This document shows, piece by piece, positions 62,001 through 64,000 of a stretch of 64,000 nt of DNA (within the stretch, counting starts at the first letter, position 1; every line of letters begins with the position of its first letter). The position numbers and the translations under genes are program-made. Origin of the DNA: Phallusia mammillata (taxonomy: Eukaryota > Chordata > Ascidiacea > Phlebobranchia > Ascidiidae); the NCBI GenBank assembly GCA_003260075.1, contig QLIY01000068.1, positions 121,396 through 185,395 of the forward strand, read 5' to 3'. Under the pieces are notes generated by a model. That model saw only the letters and a list, made by a program, of their open reading frames with translations. It had not been told where the DNA came from and did not search any database.

Positions 62001-63235
62001 TGGGTTAACACTGGGTACCTTAAAATGAGAGGCAATTTCGCTGAAATGTAATCTTTGAAGGAAATCTTTGCCTTCTGTAAGCTGGTCACACTGCTTCTGT
62101 ATTTCACCCAGGAATAAATCCAGAATGTATTTTGCATGTGGTTCATCATTTGGAATGTTGTCAGGGTCTAACTGATCCCTGTAATCAAAAAAAGCAATTT
62201 TAAAGTGCAAAAATCTTCAATGTAACTTAACAAAGAACTTTACAACTGAAATAAAACCTTGACATGGCTACCATTAATTTTTTTCTGTGACAATGTCATT
62301 GACTAAAACTTGACAAAAATTTGTATGTATATTTTAAGTTGTGCAAACTATATAAAAATGGTATTTTTAAAATTTTAACATAAAATTAACACCGAATTAT
62401 AGTCATTTTTTATCATTTAATTAACTGGTGTTTTCATTTTTTGTGAAAAAGGCAAAAGTATCTTGATTTCTTGATGAAAAATAATTTTGTATTTAATTTT
62501 ACAAAGGCATTAAACACTTTATTGGCCTAAAAACATCATCCCTAGTACTTACCAGGATTGTCTTTCAATTATATCTGCAAAGTAGTGACGGAACTCAATG
62601 GGAAAGTTTGGTCCATAGAGGTTCTGAATTTGTCTCAGGGAATCCCCCTCGAGCTCTCGGACCTTTGCCCACAACGACATACTGTTTACCCCTTGTGTTC
62701 CAGGAGTAGACAGAGAGAGAATGTGATCTATATTGCAACAAAAGAAAGATTGTAACATATTGTTCTCATACAAATAATTAAAAAAAATTTTTTTTTCATC
62801 ATAAGTGTGCTGCATATTCACATTTAATGTTTAAACTTAACACATTTGCAATTTGTTTGGACATATAATTTGCAGATTCATACGAAAAACCCAACTACGA
62901 CATACAAAACACATGATTACTCTATTAAATTTTACATTTTTTTGAGAAAATGATTGAATTGTTGGTTCAGAAAAGGCATTGGAAACCTTATATCACTTAA
63001 GAAAACATGATTACTAAGTGTTAAAGTTAAATGTTTTATACTGTTAAAAATTCAAACACATACAAGTGTAACAAGAAACAGCAGGCAGAAACAATAAAGA
63101 AGTAGTGGTTATATTACCAAGGCACACACACACACCTCCAAATGCTTCCTGTTTTTCCTGTTTAATGTTCACATTCATGTTACCATAGTAATAGCCATTG
63201 TGTGCCATGGGCATGGAGTTTTGGCACTGCAGCAT
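39928..63235 (-). CDS. STAT transcription factor, STAT5/6 type
   Basis: Exons: 63136-63235 (ATG), 62553-62727, 62019-62178, 61793-61882, 59613-59790, 59142-59278, 58451-58602, 57724-57879, 56752-56931, 55633-55726, 50241-50363, 49099-49191 (alternative 48951-49049), 46817-46958, 46261-46414, 45701-45837, 45186-45362, 43911-43971, 40895-41107, 39928-40066 (stop TAA 39928-39930). All phases fit; total about 886 codons. In order: STAT N-domain ([26 protein letters not shown]), four-helix coiled coil, DNA-binding domain ([29 protein letters not shown]), linker ([20 protein letters not shown]), SH2 with the phosphate-binding Arg in [18 protein letters not shown], then the activation tyrosine in [10 protein letters not shown]. 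The match is closest to STAT5. An extra 30-residue N-terminus and a Pro/Ser-rich tail ending [10 protein letters not shown] are present. JAK phosphorylation at GYV, dimerisation and nuclear GAS-site binding are expected from the family. Two exons have poly-C duplicates. Confidence 0.93.
40067..40494. other. Last STAT intron, left part
   Basis: AT-rich intron with an imperfect inverted repeat (tgtgtataaagaacacatcatgta at about 40194 and its complement at about 40276). No exon. Confidence 0.4.
40502..40717. mobile_element. Complete short hAT element in STAT intron
   Basis: Near-perfect inverted termini CAGTGGTTCTCAAACT and AGTTTGAGAACCACTG, with a perfect 8-base duplication CTTTAAAG at 40494-40501 and 40718-40725. 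The interior has cggctc repeats and no reading frame. Confidence 0.9.
41143..41318. mobile_element. Pogo/Tc1-like short element (CAGTAAACC family)
   Basis: It runs from cGGTAAACCTTGGTTAATCC to aacggaggtttactgt and carries the ccggattaaccgatg and aaatcatttgta core blocks of the family. Confidence 0.55.
41756..42056. mobile_element. Complete non-autonomous hAT element in STAT intron
   Basis: Termini CATTGATTTTCAACCGG and GGTAGAAAAACACTG (inverted, CAGTGNTTTTCNACC type) with a perfect 8-base duplication CCTTATAG at 41748-41755 and 42057-42064. tgttccg blocks recur near both ends. Confidence 0.8.
42510..42604. repeat. 95-base poly-C run in STAT intron
   Basis: The longest run in the window. No duplicated flank was found. 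The right side (tgtcgctttttacgtctatttggg) is the middle of a dispersed repeat, suggesting a break inside a repeat. Confidence 0.85.
42605..42700. repeat. Dispersed repeat fragment (tacgtctatttggg family)
   Basis: Continues the family seen at 28190 and 50985; its left part is missing at the C run. Confidence 0.45.
43190..43325. repeat. Dispersed repeat (gcttggaagaccgg family), plus orientation
   Basis: Shares gcttggaagacNgg, ctgattN, cgcctt, gtactatg, gattgctggtctg and tagtatg blocks with 56505-56640 and, inverted, with 53060-53195. No ends or target duplication were defined. Confidence 0.5.
43490..43870. mobile_element. Two parts of CAGTAAACC-family elements
   Basis: 43490-43556 holds a right half ending gaatccggtttactgta. 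43742-43869 holds an almost complete inverted copy beginning cagtaaagtac and ending ggattaattgagggttactgta. Confidence 0.5.
44075..44480. repeat. Tandem repeat of about 128 bases, three to four units
   Basis: The phrase aaatgtgNtttatt recurs at about 44087, 44214 and 44343, each followed by a dyad atccatatacg/attgttgta-type block and by ggatacagatac. A fourth, decayed unit follows. It lies in the STAT intron between exons 43911-43971 and 45186-45362. Confidence 0.7.
44640..45185. other. STAT intron without visible features
   Basis: No exon or repeat ends recognised upstream of the splice donor at 45185. Confidence 0.4.
46959..47527. other. STAT intron without visible features
   Basis: AT-rich intron left of a 10-base C run at 47528-47537, for which no duplicated flank was found. 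Confidence 0.4.
47634..48202. mobile_element. Non-autonomous hAT element in STAT intron
   Basis: Inverted termini CAGTGGTCTTCAACCT and AGGTTGAAGACCACTG are perfect. Flanks are ATCTACCC (47626-47633) and ATCTAAAA (48203-48210), a partly decayed 8-base duplication. gcgaccccaNtt blocks lie inside both ends. Confidence 0.8.
48951..49049 (-). CDS. Alternative (mutually exclusive) STAT DNA-binding-domain exon
   Basis: A 99-base, phase-0 to phase-0 exon after the acceptor ttctctacag, ending at donor gtatca. It reads [16 protein letters not shown], then [17 protein letters not shown], with no stop. It aligns through [12 protein letters not shown] and LWDNAF with the neighbouring constitutive-type exon at 49099-49191 ([18 protein letters not shown]..). 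The loop residues differ: NVS instead of HGN. NVSQ-type loops are found in STAT1/3/4, HGNQ-type in STAT5/6. The 49-base spacer has ideal splice signals but is very short, and including both exons would duplicate a strand-loop-helix of the domain. I infer mutually exclusive splicing; a diverged unused exon copy is the alternative. Confidence 0.75.
49050..49098 (-). other. 49-base spacer with TACTAAC branch site between the STAT exon pair
   Basis: On the minus strand it starts gtacgt, contains a perfect TACTAAC about 24 bases before the end, and ends ttctctacag. Only about 25 bases separate the 5' splice site and branch adenosine, a spacing known in other genes to prevent joining adjacent exons by steric exclusion. 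Confidence 0.6.
49099..49191 (-). CDS. STAT5/6-form DNA-binding-domain exon (partner of 48951-49049)
   Basis: A 93-base exon with phase 0 at both ends, after acceptor ccaacacag and before donor gtacgt. It encodes [20 protein letters not shown] then [11 protein letters not shown]. The VIVHGNQ loop is the form of vertebrate STAT5 and STAT6, in which the histidine lies in the DNA-contacting loop. It joins in frame to FQVR (50241 exon) and [11 protein letters not shown] (46817 exon). Confidence 0.9.
49426..49909. repeat. C run with a displaced copy of DNA 425 bases upstream
   Basis: After the C run at 49842-49851, about 58 bases (ctttttctacattttaccac onward) repeat 49426-49483 with one or two changes, then diverge. 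A small contig end is likely. Confidence 0.75.
49968..50012. repeat. 45-base poly-C run in STAT intron
   Basis: Separates unrelated sequences. The right flank (cggagttcgttaccgggccg) is the inside of a hAT-like element whose terminus (aaggttgccgacccctg) lies at about 50180-50196, so the element's left part has been lost here. Confidence 0.8.
50013..50196. mobile_element. Right part of a hAT-like element
   Basis: It ends ccggtccgcagtacaaaaaaggttgccgacccctg, a typical CAGGGGTCGGCAACC hAT terminus in reverse. ccggtccg occurs twice before it. The left terminus is missing at the C run. Confidence 0.5.
50301..50916. repeat. Poly-C junction cutting a STAT exon
   Basis: Copy 1 (50301-50600) includes most of exon 50241-50363. 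After the C run at 50601-50610, copy 2 (50611-50916) repeats the exon part 50611-50683 (encoding [20 protein letters not shown]) but lacks its 3' end. CAGTAAACC-family DNA is included in both. Substitutions such as cgcttaa versus cgcttga separate the copies. Confidence 0.85.
50985..51240. repeat. Dispersed repeat (tacgtctatttggg family), longest copy
   Basis: Shares cgacgcttgttt, cttttttatcaatc, gatgtggcccNtca, catttgccgaa, aagcatg and tacgtctatttgggc with 29245-29480, and parts with 28190 and 42605. No coding sequence. It could be a SINE, but no tRNA-like head is visible. Confidence 0.5.
51241..52384. other. Long STAT intron, no exon seen
   Basis: At about 51781-51808, gttagagcgctgggcctgcg followed by acccag resembles a tRNA D-arm end and anticodon arm (loop cctgcga), but no T-arm follows, so only a tRNA-derived fragment is likely. 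Otherwise nothing is supported. Confidence 0.4.
52385..52642. repeat. Poly-C junction with duplicated flank (intron)
   Basis: Copy 1 is 52385-52509, the C run is 52510-52519 and copy 2 is 52520-52642 (gtttac versus gttcac, ttttttcacc versus tttttgtcacc). Confidence 0.85.
52643..54155. other. Long STAT intron, no exon seen
   Basis: It contains the inverted copy of the gcttggaagaccgg repeat at 53060-53195. Open frames around 53636-54104 look more protein-like than average on both strands, but no splice sites or homology support them; a decayed repeat is possible. Confidence 0.35.
53060..53195. repeat. Dispersed repeat (gcttggaagaccgg family), minus orientation
   Basis: The reverse complement reads gcttggaagaccggctgg, acgccttcc, ggtactatga and caatcactggtctg, matching the copies at 43190 and 56505. 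Confidence 0.5.
54156..54575. mobile_element. Hairpin-ended repeat copy with poly-C junction
   Basis: A member of the 25965-26570 family: ttttggggttctgtgggtaa units, tcgaccaaacggttgaaac, an A-rich stretch, cagtatgtgt and a degraded terminal stem at about 54546-54568. Copy 1 (54156-54278) and copy 2 (54289-54412) are separated by a C run at 54279-54288. Confidence 0.6.
54576..55172. other. STAT intron without visible features
   Basis: No exon, RNA gene or repeat terminus recognised. Confidence 0.4.
55181..55343. mobile_element. Short complete hAT element cut by a C run
   Basis: Termini CAGTGGTGGGATTCAAAT and ACTGAATCCTACCACTG are inverted, with a perfect 8-base duplication CCTATGAC at 55173-55180 and 55344-55351. 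A C run at 55259-55268 lies mid-element without an obvious duplicated flank. Confidence 0.8.
55650..55944. repeat. Poly-C junction duplicating a STAT exon
   Basis: Copy 1 (55650-55779) contains most of exon 55633-55726. After the C run at 55780-55789, copy 2 (55790-55865 exon part, then intron to about 55944) repeats it without the 3' splice donor end. The exon encodes [19 protein letters not shown]. Confidence 0.85.
56041..56345. repeat. Poly-C junction with duplicated flank (intron)
   Basis: Copy 1 is 56041-56187, the C run is 56188-56197 and copy 2 is 56198-56345 (ctgtggggtttt versus ctgtaggggtttt). Confidence 0.85.
56505..56640. repeat. Dispersed repeat (gcttggaagaccgg family), plus orientation
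   Basis: Begins gcttggaagactggtttgatt, with acgcctttaattcggcct, gtactatgatgtatgagtg and gctggtctgcgtggacgc following in the same order as at 43190. Confidence 0.5.
57275..57688. repeat. Hairpin-repeat relative plus poly-C junction (intron)
   Basis: 57275-57480 carries gttgggtgaaccgctgggtt and gcattctttcttgaccaaaa blocks of the 25965 family with a lost terminal hairpin. From 57394 the DNA is duplicated: copy 1 57394-57536, C run 57537-57546, copy 2 57547-57688. Confidence 0.75.
57880..58450. other. STAT intron without visible features
   Basis: No further exon or repeat ends recognised. Confidence 0.4.
58880..59140. repeat. Poly-C junction with duplicated flank (intron)
   Basis: Copy 1 is 58880-59002, the C run is 59003-59012 and copy 2 is 59013-59140. 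Copy 2 continues into the STAT exon 59142-59278. Differences include cttgaagggtc versus ttttaaaggtc. Confidence 0.85.
59791..60890. other. STAT intron, no exon seen
   Basis: Long intron between exons 59613-59790 and 61793-61882, left of the hAT element. Nothing further is supported. Confidence 0.4.
60899..61100. mobile_element. Short hAT element in STAT intron
   Basis: Termini CAGTGGTTCCCAACTGG and AGGTTGGGAGACACTT with a perfect 8-base duplication GATTAAGG at 60891-60898 and 61101-61108. Same family as 4166-4387. Confidence 0.75.
61485..61710. repeat. Poly-C junction with duplicated flank (intron)
   Basis: Copy 1 is 61485-61592, the C run is 61593-61603 and copy 2 is 61604-61710 (actgcagtg versus actgtagtg). 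Confidence 0.85.
62179..62552. other. STAT intron without visible features
   Basis: AT-rich intron; nothing but splice signals. Confidence 0.4.
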
Positions 63236-64000
63236 TGCACAAGTGAGGCTACTATCTTATCAGAGCCTTAATTTGTTACTTTAGAGATATAGATATATAA
63301 CACAGCTTATCAAGTTTTAACAAAGTTTTTTTGTGTATCATACAAAATAAGGCCTTTCAGTAACCCTGACAAAATGAAGAAACAATTTTTACCAAATCAT
63401 GCAACAGTAAATGTTTATGCAGATCGTTTTATATGCTTGCTTAAACCATTTACAAACAGTCTGTTAAAATGTGTTCTGTTCTTAAAAGGTATCATAGATC
63501 CTCAACACTAAAATTTCATCTTTACCCATGTACAGTTAACTAACCATCAACAAGTTTACTAAATGCTGCATTAGAACATGCACATTTAATCAAAACTTAA
63601 CTGCCAAAGTTGATTAAATTACTTTCCGTATAAGTCTGTGTATAGTGTTCTTAAGAACATGTATACTTTTAAGCAAACAAATTTACAGAGAAAGAATTAT
63701 ATTTACACACAACCGCAAAAAGCATTGAAGTCAAACCTTCACAAAAAAATACTGGTAATTAAGCAGGTTTTTTTGCCACAAAACCAATTTTCATCATGAC
63801 AAAAAACAATTACTTCATTTGTGTTTGCCCCCCCCCCTTTTAAGCAAACAAATTTACAGAGAAAGAATTATATTTACACACAACCACAAAAAGCATTGAA
63901 GTCAAAAACAAACCTTCACAAAAAAATACTGGTAATTAAGCAGGTTTTTTGCCACAAAACCAATTTTCATCAATTTTACTTCATTTGTGTTTATGTCCCA
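63236..64000. repeat. Upstream flank of STAT ATG, with a poly-C junction at its end
   Basis: No further STAT exon could be identified, so the 5' UTR or an upstream exon may lie beyond the window. Copy 1 63668-63827, C run 63828-63837, copy 2 63838-63992. Confidence 0.6.

Noticed and set aside
8784..63837. Regularly spaced C runs as a CRISPR-like or telomere-like array
   Set aside because: Spacing is irregular, flanks are unique pairs rather than a common repeat, and run lengths vary from 10 to 95.

Overview
This is eukaryotic, intron-rich, AT-rich genomic DNA. I infer an invertebrate deuterostome, most likely a tunicate: short introns with clear gt/ag sites, a STAT5/6-type gene, many short hAT and Tc1/mariner-like elements, and strong divergence between what look like allelic copies. 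Species is not certain. Every multi-exon gene that I can follow lies on the minus strand; the one plus-strand coding piece is an isolated RING exon.

Layout, left to right. 1-2000: no gene, a cluster of GTGGAAA/TTTCCAC palindromes and a tRNA-like fragment. 2029-3237 (-): intronless seven-helix receptor. 4595-4987 (-): probable decayed receptor fragment. 6647-6925 (-): weak two-exon candidate. 7426-22390 (-): a gene of about 24 exons for a Lys/Ser/Arg-rich protein ending in an RS domain. 16031-16198 (+): a lone C-terminal RING exon in one of its introns, between two copies of the same MITE. 22942-32078 (-): an SR-cyclophilin (NKTR/PPIG family): cyclophilin domain, acidic/basic linkers, large RS exon. 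The two SR-rich genes are adjacent, co-oriented and frame-compatible and may be one NKTR-like gene. 33157-35142 (-): 3' part of a death-domain protein. 39928-63235 (-): an almost complete STAT5/6-type transcription factor, 19 constitutive exons, about 886 residues.

The most interesting biology is in the STAT gene. The exon encoding the DNA-reading loop of the DNA-binding domain is present in two intact, phase-matched versions 49 bp apart (48951-49049 and 49099-49191). One reads VIVHGNQ, the STAT5/6 form; the other reads VIVNVSQ, the STAT1/3/4-like form. This looks like a mutually exclusive exon pair that could switch DNA-site preference.

The most conspicuous structural anomaly is about 30 runs of C (two of G), 10-95 long. 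Most sit exactly between two near-identical copies of the flanking sequence (unique A, X, poly-C, X', unique B). They cut exons and remove part of the cyclophilin active site, and single Ns mark similar joins. I read these as unmerged overlaps between allelic contigs rather than biology, so exon duplications at these points should not be annotated as real without long-read checking.
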